64,000 nucleotides of DNA from positions 496,001 to 560,000 of the forward strand of contig CAXXFH010000004.1 of assembly GCA_963677085.2 (NCBI GenBank). Reading direction: 5' to 3'. Shown here one piece after another: positions 47,486 through 55,449 of the stretch (positions are counted from its first letter, which is position 1; every line of letters begins with the position of its first letter). The position numbers were made by a program, and so were the translations under genes. This DNA comes from G963677085 sp963677085 (lineage in GTDB: Bacteria; Planctomycetota; Planctomycetia; Pirellulales; Thermoguttaceae). The notes under the pieces are model-generated. The model saw only the letters and a list, made by a program, of their open reading frames with translations, did not search any database and was not told the DNA's origin.

Positions 47486-47585
47486 AAAGACGGCCCGAAG
47501 ACTGACTTGCCGTTTTCCAACGCGGAACCCGAGGCCGTCGCGAAGTAAGGCCCGGCGAATCGGCAAGTTATTTTTTGGTCGTTTC
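47486..47585 (+). repeat. long-hairpin repeat family R2, copy 3
   Basis: GACGGCCCGAAGACTGACTT, GTCGCGAAGTAAGGCCCGGC and ATCGGCAAGTTATTTTTTGG; ACTTGCCG and CGGCAAGT pair as the terminal stem. Confidence 0.75.
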
Positions 47586-47752
47586 CAAAGCCAACTCGGA
47601 AAGTGCAACGTTGGTCGAATCGATGCTCGTGATGGCGGGCTCAAGGCTGCACTCGCATCTGTCTATTGTTTGTGTTTGTTTTCGCGTCTGGGGCAGCCCC
47701 GAAATGTGCGGGGCGGACGAGCATCGTTGGTTTTTGCGTCATGAGGTGATCC

Positions 47753-47935
47753 TTGCTTACGGAACACGAAATTTCTCGAACCTGGCGTCAGCTTTTTGCA
47801 GGCGCGGATTTTACTGAAGAGACCTTCGTCAAAGCGGAGACCTTGCTCGATGAGTTGCGACCGGAGAGTCCTCTGCGGCACCGGTTGGGTCTCGAACTGG
47901 ACGAAATCCGCAAGCTCAAGCTCCAAGAGACTTGA
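47753..47935 (+). CDS. small conserved-looking acidic/helical protein
   Basis: A 60-aa protein starting at TTG with GAGGTGA upstream. It is amphipathic and helical (EISRTWRQLFAGADFTEETF, then LLDELRPESPLRHRLGLELD). I do not recognise the family. Its balanced composition and the well-placed ribosome binding site argue for a real gene; its short length and TTG start argue caution. It is isolated between repeats. Confidence 0.5.
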   Translation: MLTEHEISRTWRQLFAGADFTEETFVKAETLLDELRPESPLRHRLGLELDEIRKLKLQET

Positions 47936-48282
47936 GCCCGGGCGACGGCTTCCGGCTGCCTGGCGCTTTTCCCGGTTTCAATTCGAAACGGAAGAGGTGT
48001 GATTGGGGTGGCTTGGCGACGGCGCGTCTTTCAAATGCGTGTCGTTGTGTAAGAAGCTGCGCAGATCCTCGGCCACCCTTGTGGTGATCGAAAGACTACT
48101 GGCCTACCTTTCCTCCCTGCCCGTCTTTCCTTCCTGGTTGACTCTGCAATTGCGAGTCTCCGTGTGTGGATCGTTTGTTGTCTGCATTTTCAAGACACGG
48201 ATGCTCAACGTTTTTTGGTGGCGGTGGAGCTGACGTGCGGTGGCCTTTTGCAGGTTCCGCGTTGTTCACTTGGTAGATGTAA

Positions 48283-48380
48283 GGACGGCCCGAAAAATAA
48301 CTTTCCGTTTTCAAGGCGAAACCTGAGGGCCGTTGCGAAGCGCGGCCCGCGAATCGGCAAGTCATTTATCGGTCGATCCT
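48283..48380 (+). repeat. long-hairpin repeat family R2, copy 4
   Basis: GACGGCCCGAAAAATAACTT, GGGCCGTTGCGAAGCGCGGC and ATCGGCAAGTCATTTATCGG; the inner GGGCCG/CGGCCC arms are perfect. Confidence 0.75.
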
Positions 48381-48431
48381 AAATGTCACGCCGAGGCGAA
48401 CTTGCCTCGGTGAGGTGTGGCAAAGGCGCAT

Positions 48432-48492
48432 AAAAAACCGGCCCCGGTGTGGCATGGCTCGTTTTGCGAGCGATGCGACGCCGAGGGCCGGT
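48432..48492 (-). terminator. intrinsic terminator of the BBP7 gene
   Basis: Read on the minus strand, AACCGGCCCTCGG pairs with CCGGGGCCGGTT across a loop and runs into TTTTTT. It lies just after the stop at 48518. Confidence 0.8.
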
Positions 48493-48517
48493 TCGCTTTC
48501 TTGGTGGGCAGCAAGTG

Positions 48518-49759
48518 CTACCGGTTGAATTCGATACCGAGCGTGAGGCCGTGAATGAAGACCGATTCGTTGTCGGCCGCCAGAGCGAAGTCAGGCATCC
48601 GGTATTCGATCGAGGTTGACGCTCGGGCGATGTTGTCCATCCACATGCCAGTCCAGCCGCCGCGGATCGAGAACGCACGAGTGAGCTGGTAGTGCAACTC
48701 GGCTCGCAATTCAACTACGGGACTGAATTCCACTTCGAACTGCGAGTGGTTAAACGCCGTGGGGCCCATCAGCAGCGGTTGGTACTGTCCGCCGGGCGGA
48801 TCGAGCTCGGTGCCGAGCGTACCTTGCATGCGGAGATTCTGGGAGTTGAAGCCGGCAACGAACCGACCCTCGGTGCTGAAACTCAGCCGGCCATGCTGTT
48901 TGGAGTAGCGGATGCCCAACTCCGGACCCACCACATGGTTCTCGGCCTTGGTGTCCCAGTAGCTATCGGCAAGGATCGACGGGATTTGGGCGAGTGTGTT
49001 ATCGCCATGTGCCTCGTCATCGTCGTCGTCGTCATCATCGTCGTCGTCACTGCCGTCGTACCGCTGTTGGGGAGCGTTGACGAGGAACCGTTCGTCGACC
49101 GCCAGGTAACGGGCACCGAAGAAGAACTCCAGCACACCGCCGCAGTGCATCGGATGAGCACGCTTGATGTAGTTCAACTCGACGCTCCAATGGCTCACCG
49201 TGTTTTTGACGATCATCTGGTCGAAGTTCAAAGGCAACGCACCGATCACGGTGCCCGCTGCGTCGAGGTAGCCGTCGAGGTATTTGACATCGGTACCATT
49301 GACAGTGCCTGCAGTGACGTCCGTGACTGCCATGTCGACGCCGTCGGCCCAAATGTATTGGGTCTGGTTGTGCAGGTGGGTAATCGTGCATGACCAGCCG
49401 TTGTGACCGAAAATCCGCCCGAATTCAAAACGGTCGCCGCCGGTGAAATTCGACTTGAACGTGCTGTTGTCGAGGGTGCTCGATTGGGCGGTCGGTTGCG
49501 TCTGCGTGGAGGTGTAATAGACCGATCGGGGTGTATTTTCGCCGATGGTTGCTGTGTCTGGTTTGGAGATCGACCAGTAGATCCCGTCGTACGTGAAGAA
49601 GTAGCCCTCCTTCGGCTGTGGGCCTCCGCCGTACGGTCCCAATTCCGTGGGGGCAAAAATTTGCATGGTCTCCAGGTTTTGTCCCAGGGCGGGTATGCCC
49701 ACCAGGAAGAAGACCAATCCTACTGCGAGGCCGAGGCTATTTCGGTTCAGCGACATCAT
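48518..49759 (-). CDS. BBP7-like outer-membrane beta-barrel protein
   Basis: A 413-aa protein with a signal peptide (1-26, ALG-Q) followed by alternating polar/aromatic strands, ending in a C-terminal strand (HGLTLGIEFNR) as in barrel proteins. WSVELNYIKR, LEFFFGARYL, LRAELHYQLT and FSIRGGWTGMWMDNIAR are typical of the planctomycete BBP7 family. A run of eleven Asp (238-248) sits in what should be a surface loop and could bind cations. Two adjacent ATGs (49759 and 49756) are possible starts, both behind a weak TGGAA; the frame upstream has no signal peptide. Its function is unknown; presumably outer-membrane structure or a pore. Confidence 0.75.
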   Translation of the reverse strand: MMSLNRNSLGLAVGLVFFLVGIPALGQNLETMQIFAPTELGPYGGGPQPKEGYFFTYDGIYWSISKPDTATIGENTPRSVYYTSTQTQPTAQSSTLDNSTFKSNFTGGDRFEFGRIFGHNGWSCTITHLHNQTQYIWADGVDMAVTDVTAGTVNGTDVKYLDGYLDAAGTVIGALPLNFDQMIVKNTVSHWSVELNYIKRAHPMHCGGVLEFFFGARYLAVDERFLVNAPQQRYDGSDDDDDDDDDDDEAHGDNTLAQIPSILADSYWDTKAENHVVGPELGIRYSKQHGRLSFSTEGRFVAGFNSQNLRMQGTLGTELDPPGGQYQPLLMGPTAFNHSQFEVEFSPVVELRAELHYQLTRAFSIRGGWTGMWMDNIARASTSIEYRMPDFALAADNESVFIHGLTLGIEFNR

Positions 49760-50261
49760 TTCATTCCATTGCGGTCGGTATTGTACTACAAACCCCAAGC
49801 TTCGTGGGTCTGGTGACTCACGATGCCTAGTAACCAACGGAACCGGCGTCCGCTTGATACGGCTACACACGTTGGCTGGCGGCCCTGCCGCACTGCGATG
49901 GTTCATGTTGCTTGGTCCGTCCGCGCTCTCGGACCGAGCGCCATCCGTTCGTGACGTTAGTATCGGACGTGCTGGTCGCGTCAGTTGAGTAGAGTTGGTA
50001 AACCTTACTGAAAATGACGGTATTTACTTTCATATGGGGTCGAATGGGGTGCATAGGTAATGTGTGACCGGTGGTCGTCGGGCATACCTCACCTTGTGTA
50101 TGGGACTGGATTTGCCCAGAATGGGGGTGTATGATGGGTAGTCGATTCCGCGACATTGCCACATTTCCGTCGAGGAGGGTACGCGTTCGGTGGAACACAC
50201 GCTTGTCACGGGTGTTATTCTGAGGTCGTGGTTGAAATCATGACCCTAGGAGAACAGTGCC
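49760..50261. other. 502-bp intergenic region before the IS66 element
   Basis: A short inverted R1 fragment (GGCTGGCGGCCCTGCCGCAC, about 49875) is present. I could not identify the left terminal inverted repeat of the IS66 element. Nothing else was recognised. Confidence 0.45.
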
Positions 50262-50684
50262 GTGGATGCAAAGCGATCAGGGCGGGATCCTGCGAAGGAA
50301 CGGTTTTGGCGAGAGGCCGTCAGAGGGCAAACTCACAGCGGTCAGTCGATCCGGGAGTACTGTCGCGAGCGGCAGCTCGCCGAATCGGCGTTTTATTTCT
50401 GGCGGCGAGAGCTGCGACAACGTGATGCTGCGAGGCCGGCATCTCGAAACGGCGGGCGTCCGAGAACGGTGAAGAGGATGCCCGGCTCCAACGACCATGA
50501 GCTTTTCGTTCCGGTCTCTGTCGTAGAAACGAATGGCGCATGCTCCGCTCCGACGGCCGGCAAAGAGGGCGACGAAATAGCGATCGAGATGACCCTGCCC
50601 AGCGGCACGGTGCTACGATGGGCAGGTGGTAACGCGGACGCGGGGGCCGAGTGGATCGCCAGGCTGGAGGCCCGGCTATGCTGA
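50262..50684 (+). CDS. tnpA: IS66 accessory protein TnpA
   Basis: A 140-aa protein. The N-terminal half is the IS66 Orf1 helix-turn-helix (FWREAVRGQTHSGQSIREYC, then FYFWRRELRQRD); the C-terminal half has IEMTLPSGTVLRW, typical of TnpA of this family. GTG start with AGGAGA 8 nt upstream. The end overlaps the tnpB start (CTATGCTGA), as in other IS66 elements. It appears intact. Confidence 0.88.
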   Translation: MDAKRSGRDPAKERFWREAVRGQTHSGQSIREYCRERQLAESAFYFWRRELRQRDAARPASRNGGRPRTVKRMPGSNDHELFVPVSVVETNGACSAPTAGKEGDEIAIEMTLPSGTVLRWAGGNADAGAEWIARLEARLC

Positions 50685-50884
50685 ATCTCTCCTTGCCGTT
50701 GGACGTGTACCTCTGCGTGCCGTCGGCCGATATGCGGCGAAGCTTCGACGGCCTGATTCGCATGGCCGAAGAACATCTCGGGCGCGATCCGCTGCGCGGC
50801 GGGCTGTACGTGTTCCTCAACAAGCGACGCGACCGCGTCAAACTGCTCTACTTCGACACCGACGGACCGGCCATCTGGTACAAG
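50678..50884 (+). pseudogene. tnpB: IS66 tnpB, 5' part (69 codons)
   Basis: VYLCVPSADMRRSFDGLI and KLLYFDTDGPAIWYK are diagnostic of TnpB. The frame is correct up to the AAG codon at 50882-50884 and then becomes foreign. The missing part resumes at 55147 in the same frame, giving 69 + 48 = 117 codons, the usual TnpB length. Confidence 0.92.
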
Positions 50885-51019
50885 AAGCACGAGGAAGACT
50901 ACCTCCAATGGTTCATCTTTACAGAAATCGGCGGCTGGTCCTATAATCTCGTTGGCTGGTCTGCTACGGCTGGTTGAGTGGATCGAAGTCCACCAGCAAG
51001 TGGTCCAAGGAGGTGACCC

Positions 51020-51210
51020 ATGTCCAGAATCGTCGCACTCGTTGCTCCCCCCCGCGCCCACGGCTTGTCGAGCGGTCGTCGCTCGACCAGTTCTGGAACC
51101 AACTGACGGACGAACAGCGTCAACAGACGCTGGACACGCTCAGCGGCATTGTGCTTCGACAACTCGGCGCACCTCGCGGCGTCCAGGAGGTGCATGATGA
51201 CCGCTCATGA
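51020..51210 (+). pseudogene. E1 small accessory gene, frameshifted
   Basis: The ATG at 51020 has a perfect AAGGAGGTGA, but its frame (MSRIVALVAPPR) runs out. The recognisable part, VERSSLDQFWNQLTDEQRQQ then TLDTLSGIVLRQLGAP, is in the -1 frame. The switch falls in or near a run of seven C (51047-51053), so either one base is lost or slippage is used. The stop overlaps the recombinase start by 17 bp. The W-x-x-L-[ST]...LS-x-[IM]-[VI]-L-R motif matches the small gene of element E2. Confidence 0.6.
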
Positions 51211-51697
51211 TTTGAGTGGCGTAGATCGCGACGAGCGACCGACGCCTATGTCTGCTGCCGCCACCAGTCCGCTGGGACTGCGAGCAACGTCGAAAATTCG
51301 CGACCTGCATCTGGATCGACTGGCGATGGTGTATGTGCGGCAGTCATCGCCGCAGCAAGTGCTGGAGAATCGTGAATCGCGCGAGCGGCAATACGCGCTC
51401 GCGCATTTCGCACAACGGCTGGGCTGGCCGGCGGAGCGTGTCGAAATTGTCGACCAGGATCAAGGTCAAAGCGGTAGGACAGCCGAGCATCGGACAGGCT
51501 TCCAACGCTTGATGACGGAGGTAAGCCTGAGCCACGTAGGTATGGTGTTGGGATTGGAACTCAGCCGGTTGTCGCGGTCCAACAAGGACTGGCATCAACT
51601 CATCGACGTGTGCGGCATTTTCAACACGTTGTTGTGCGAGCAGGACGGCGTCTATGATCCTGTGGACAGTAACGATCGTCTCCTGTTGGGCATGAAG
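51194..51697 (+). pseudogene. E1 serine recombinase, 5' part
   Basis: AGGAGGTGC precedes the ATG at 51194. The resolvase/invertase catalytic domain is seen: YVRQSSP with nucleophile Ser51, DQDQGQSG, and LGLELSRLSRSNKDW. The frame ends in YDPVDSNDRLLLGMK, and a TAA at 51698-51700 supplied by the inserted element E2 stops it. The continuation GAMSEFELVTLRNRLLRG starts at 54072 in the same frame. Confidence 0.9.
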
Positions 51698-51722
51698 TAA
51701 CCTCCTTCATAAGGCACAAGGT

Positions 51723-53612
51723 TCAACTTTTGGCCTTGTGCGGCCTGCGCATCTTTCCTTTCCTGCGACTCCATCCTCGACTCCGCACAACGTATCCCAC
51801 GGTTTGTCTGTTATACGGAAGCCCTTTGGCACTTTTGAAACCTTCCTTGTTGAGCATTTTGGCGATGTCTGCGTAGTCATGGGTGGGCAATAGCTCTTGG
51901 ATACGTTTTACTGCCTTGGGGGGAGTTTTCGGCGCCCAGACTCCCACTTGCAGACGGTCGACCTTGATCGAACTGTGAGCTCCCGTGTACCATTCTACAT
52001 CAATGAGAATTTTACCGGCGTCGCTTACGCCGTCCAAGTGAACCCGCCTGATGAGTAAGCGAAGCAGGGTCTTACGTTCTTCCATGGTGGTTGTTGACGC
52101 ACCCCAGACGCGTTCCAAATTCTCAGATAGGTCTTGGATCACACGACGATCGTGGTCACAGACACAATGCCCGGATTGACGCTCGAAGGTGTCTCGCTGC
52201 TGCTGCAAATGCTCGCGTTGATGAAGGGCCGCTTCCCAGGCTGCTTCCAATTCTCCAGCTACCAGCCGGTTCTCAGGGTCGGCCGATTCGTAACGGCGGC
52301 GAGCCAGCTCGACGTCATAATCGGCCTGTTGAAGTTGAAGCTCCCACTGCCGAAGCGTTTCTTGCCTCTGGTCTTCCAACTCTTCCATCGCTCGAAGAGC
52401 GATTTCAATCTTCGCAGGTGAAACCGCGTTCAAGAACAATTCGGCTATGGCCTCGTCAATTCCACGAGTGCTCATCGGCTGGCATGGCGTTTGGCCATGG
52501 CGAACATACTCATAGACGCAGGCATACCCTGGGGCGCGATGCTCTTTGGTCGAGTAATGGTAAATGCGCATCTTCGCACCGCAGCGCCCGCAGAAGACGA
52601 TCCCCTGCAGAAGAGCAGCCCCTTTGCGCGGTGCTCCGCAGCTTTCATGGCGATACCAGTTCGAGCGGAGTAGACGCTGGTTCTCCACAAATTCTTTCCA
52701 AGTAATGTAGGACGGATAGACTCCCTGAAGACACACGGTCCATTGCTCAATCGGCTTGGTATGTACCTTCGCCTTTCCTGTGGTCGGCGAACGGTTGAAG
52801 GAATCGTACTCATATTGTCCGTACACATAGGCTCCAGCATAGATGGGATTGTGGAGCGTACGCATAAGGTCCGAGAAGTCGGGTTCCTTCCAGATCGTCT
52901 GCCCGTGACGGGGTCCGCCCCAGATCTTCCCGGGGATTTTGAGCTTCTCATCCACCAACCGCCTCAAGACTCGTCGGGCCACTTTCAACTGCCTGAACAA
53001 ACGGAAGATGTAATTCAGACGCGACTGGACTTGTCGATCAGGATGCTTCCGCACCTCTCCGGATTCCGTCCTTACGAAACCTACTGGAAGCGAACGGTTC
53101 AACTCGCCTCGCCGGGCCTTGTTCCATCGTCCCTCATGAAGACGACATCGTAGGGTAAACATCTCTGCCTCAGAAATCGTCCCTTTTACCCCAAGCAACA
53201 ACCTGTCGTTAGGTTCGCGTGGGTCGTATATTGCCGTCTCGTCGCCGAGGAGTGTCTGGGTAATGACGCATATCTCGACCAGGCGATGCCAGTCGACGGA
53301 AGAGCGCGCCAAACGCGAGGCCTCCAACGCCAAGACGATGCCAACCTGACCTGCCGCAATCTCCGCCATCAACTTCTTGAACCCATGGCGATGCACTGAA
53401 CCAGCGCCGCTTCGCCCTTGGTCCTCGTCGATTGTCTCCACGCTTTTGGCGGGCCATCCCAAGTCTTTGGCCCGTTCGATCAACGCATATTGACGCTGCC
53501 GACTCTCTTTATTGTTGCGCACCTGGTGAGAACCAGACTGTCGTACGTAGACGACAGCCTGGCGTCGCAAATGCTCCGGCTTGAGTTTGGAATAGACACT
53601 TCCTCCGATCAT
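51723..53612 (-). CDS. E2 large serine recombinase
   Basis: 629 aa, apparently intact. An N-terminal resolvase domain (YVRQSGS with nucleophile Ser26, DEDQGRSG, LALEASRLARSSVDW) is followed by the 'recombinase' domain (NPIYAGAYVYG), a zinc ribbon (GIVFCGRCGAKM...CQPM), a coiled coil around residues 400-480 and a basic C-terminal HTH-like tail. This is the large serine recombinase layout that catalyses integration and excision at short cores. AAGGAGGTGAGCC lies before the ATG. It starts within the ATGA overlap with the upstream small gene. A GCACAAGG/CCTTGTGC hairpin straddles its stop. Confidence 0.92.
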   Translation of the reverse strand: MIGGSVYSKLKPEHLRRQAVVYVRQSGSHQVRNNKESRQRQYALIERAKDLGWPAKSVETIDEDQGRSGAGSVHRHGFKKLMAEIAAGQVGIVLALEASRLARSSVDWHRLVEICVITQTLLGDETAIYDPREPNDRLLLGVKGTISEAEMFTLRCRLHEGRWNKARRGELNRSLPVGFVRTESGEVRKHPDRQVQSRLNYIFRLFRQLKVARRVLRRLVDEKLKIPGKIWGGPRHGQTIWKEPDFSDLMRTLHNPIYAGAYVYGQYEYDSFNRSPTTGKAKVHTKPIEQWTVCLQGVYPSYITWKEFVENQRLLRSNWYRHESCGAPRKGAALLQGIVFCGRCGAKMRIYHYSTKEHRAPGYACVYEYVRHGQTPCQPMSTRGIDEAIAELFLNAVSPAKIEIALRAMEELEDQRQETLRQWELQLQQADYDVELARRRYESADPENRLVAGELEAAWEAALHQREHLQQQRDTFERQSGHCVCDHDRRVIQDLSENLERVWGASTTTMEERKTLLRLLIRRVHLDGVSDAGKILIDVEWYTGAHSSIKVDRLQVGVWAPKTPPKAVKRIQELLPTHDYADIAKMLNKEGFKSAKGLPYNRQTVGYVVRSRGWSRRKGKMRRPHKAKS

Positions 53613-53941
53613 GGCTCACCTCCTTCTGTTCCATCAGCCTGGCATCTGAGAACTCGAAGGATCATCCGCGAGAAGCAGCCGCCGAAGCACGCTCGGTCCT
53701 TTTCCGAAAGTCGAAACCACAACTGAGGAGGGACTACTTCTTCTTGCGCGCTCTGTGAGTCGCCTTGGAGCGACGACATGCTGAACGCTTCTGAATTGCT
53801 CGGCTCAGATGGGCCACTTCGACCAACGCGGGTACAGTGACTTCCAGGGTGGTTGTCGCCGAAAGATCCTTGGTTGGCAGATCCGTTCAGGATGCCGGGA
53901 CTACCGCCCGCAAGCCCGACAGCAGTGATAGCACTATCCAT
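53609..53941 (-). CDS. E2 small accessory protein
   Basis: A 110-aa protein ending in ATGA overlap with the recombinase start, so translation is coupled. GGAGGGAGGG precedes the ATG at 53941. The N-terminal ~70 residues are Gly/Ser-rich and unrecognised. Near the C-terminus WFRLSEKDRACFGGCFSRMI, then LRVLR, aligns without gaps to WNQLTDEQRQQTLDTLSGIV, then LRQLG in the E1 small gene: W, L, R, S, L, R and L are identical and several positions conservative. It could be a recombination directionality factor or a regulator; that is inference from position only. Confidence 0.65.
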   Translation of the reverse strand: MDSAITAVGLAGGSPGILNGSANQGSFGDNHPGSHCTRVGRSGPSEPSNSEAFSMSSLQGDSQSAQEEVVPPQLWFRLSEKDRACFGGCFSRMILRVLRCQADGTEGGEP

Positions 53942-54071
53942 GGTTTTCCCTCCCTCCAAAACACATCACGAACCGATCCACAATTGCCACCCGCCTTGCG
54001 ACGGTGCTTCAGAATTCTTACGTGATTCGGGAGAGAAGGTAGAACTTGTGTTTTATGAGCCACGTCTCAAG

Positions 54072-55050
54072 GGCGCCATGAGCGAGTTCGAGTTGGTGAC
54101 GCTACGGAATCGCTTGCTTCGCGGCAGCCGCAACAAAGCGGAGCGGGGCGAGCTTTTTCTTTCCATTCCGGTGGGATACTTCAAGACGCCCGCAGGCGAG
54201 GTCATCCAGGAGCCCGACGAACAGGCGCGAGATATGATCCGCCTGGTGTTTGAGAAGTTCCAGGAACTCGGTACCGCCTACGCGGTCTTTCGTTACCTGA
54301 TGCAAAACGATTTGCCCTTGGGCTTTCACCGTCAACGGGGCGGACTACCACCGTTTCCTGGCCAAGCTGCCAGAGACGCTCAGCAATGAGGATCACCAGC
54401 GTATTCGATCCCTGTCCGACAGCGTCGCGACACTCTGGCATGCCGCGGGTACGTCGGCGCTGGATCGCAAAGAGATCGTACGTTGCGTGGTGGAACGTGT
54501 GATCGTTGTGCCGGACAGAGCATCGGAACTGAACGAGGTGGCAATTGTCTGGCAGGGTGGCATGACGACCCGGCACCGCGTCGCTCGCCCCGTCGGCAGC
54601 TACGTGCAACTGAAGGACTACCGGCGTCTTACCAAACGAATCCGGCAACTCCATGGCGGCGGGCTCCACCTTGGGCAGATCGCCGAGAAACTCAATGCGG
54701 AGGGCTTCGTGCCGCCACGGCGACGCGGAGTCTTTACGAAGAACAGCGTCGGAACTCTAGTGCGGGATCTGGGACTTGTGGGAGAACTGTTTCGCGATGA
54801 TCTCCTGAGGAAAGACGAGTGGTGGATTCCTGATTTGGCTCGCAGGCTTGGAGTTATCACGCAGAAGATCCACTACTGGGTGAAACAGGGATGGATCTCT
54901 TCGCGTCGCACCCCATCTGGAAAGCACTGGATTGTATGGGCGGACAGAGCCGAACTTCGTCGGCTTCAGCAACTGGCAACGCATAAGAACTCCTGGATCG
55001 CCGCCCGGCGTCCGGATCTAGTCATTCCCAAGAAGCGTTCCACACGATAA
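54072..55050 (+). pseudogene. E1 serine recombinase, 3' part, with internal deletion
   Basis: The frame of the 5' part resumes with GAMSEFELVTLRNRLLRG and continues to about 54318 (YLMQNDLP). It then breaks: the next family-like sequence, FLAKLPETLSNEDHQRIRSL...DRKEIVRCVVERVIVV, is in the +1 frame. The zinc-ribbon segment expected between them is missing, so a deletion of several hundred bases plus frameshift has killed the gene. The tail carries an HTH (ARRLGVITQKIHYWVKQGWI) as in other planctomycete recombinases. Confidence 0.85.
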
Positions 55051-55146
55051 CTTGAGAGGCGACAGACGATGGGCCCCGACCTCGTTTTGCCGCCCGGAAT
55101 TCCTATAACGGGGTAAAAACGAGGGTATTGTGATGTCAAGCTCAAG

Positions 55147-55293
55147 CGATTGGAGGAAGGAACGTTTCGCCTGCCCCTGGTGGAGGACGACGTGACGGGC
55201 GCCACACTTTCAGGCGCCGACTTGACACTGTTGCTGCAAGGCCTCGACCTGAAGATCGCGCGTCGCCGAAAGCGTTATCGCCAGCCAGCGTGA
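55147..55293 (+). pseudogene. tnpB: IS66 tnpB, 3' part (48 codons plus stop)
   Basis: RLEEGTFRLPLVE continues TnpB from the WYK at 50879-50884, and GADLTLLLQGLDL then KIARRRKRYRQPA is the normal C-terminus. The frame is preserved across the insertion. Confidence 0.92.
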
Positions 55294-55449
55294 CAAAACG
55301 TTCTTTTCCTAGTCCGTGTCGGACTTAACTGTAGCGTCTCTGGCGGCATGTTTTCATAGTTTCTGAAGCGCGACGGACGCTGCAGATAAACTGGATGCGC
55401 TCTAAGCCTTGCTCTTGACGCCGATGTCCCAAGCGGTATAAGGGACGTC

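Larger units (their letters stand above)
51698..54071 (-). mobile_element. serine-recombinase element E2 inserted in the E1 recombinase gene
   Basis: 2,374 bp. AAG occurs at both junctions (51695-51697 and 54069-54071), and removing the element rejoins LLLGMK to GAMSEFELV in frame. Subterminal imperfect inverted repeats are visible: TCATAAGGCACAAGGTTCAAC at 51707-51727 and, on the other strand, TCATAAAACACAAGTTCTAC at 54039-54058. It encodes an accessory protein and an apparently intact recombinase on the minus strand. Confidence 0.88.
50885..55146 (+). mobile_element. serine-recombinase element E1 inserted in tnpB
   Basis: 4,262 bp whose removal restores tnpB exactly. CAAG is present at both junctions (50881-50884 and 55143-55146). 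Contents: a small accessory ORF, a broken serine recombinase gene, and within the latter element E2. Without E2 it is 1,888 bp. The direct AAG repeat at the junction fits a serine recombinase crossover with a short core; the exact core cannot be fixed within the shared CAAG. Confidence 0.85.

Noticed and set aside
50885..55146. CTCAAG at the right junction of both E1 and E2 as a shared element end
   Set aside because: The two elements are in opposite orientation relative to their recombinase genes, so the same window-right end is not the same element end. Only the AAG core is retained.
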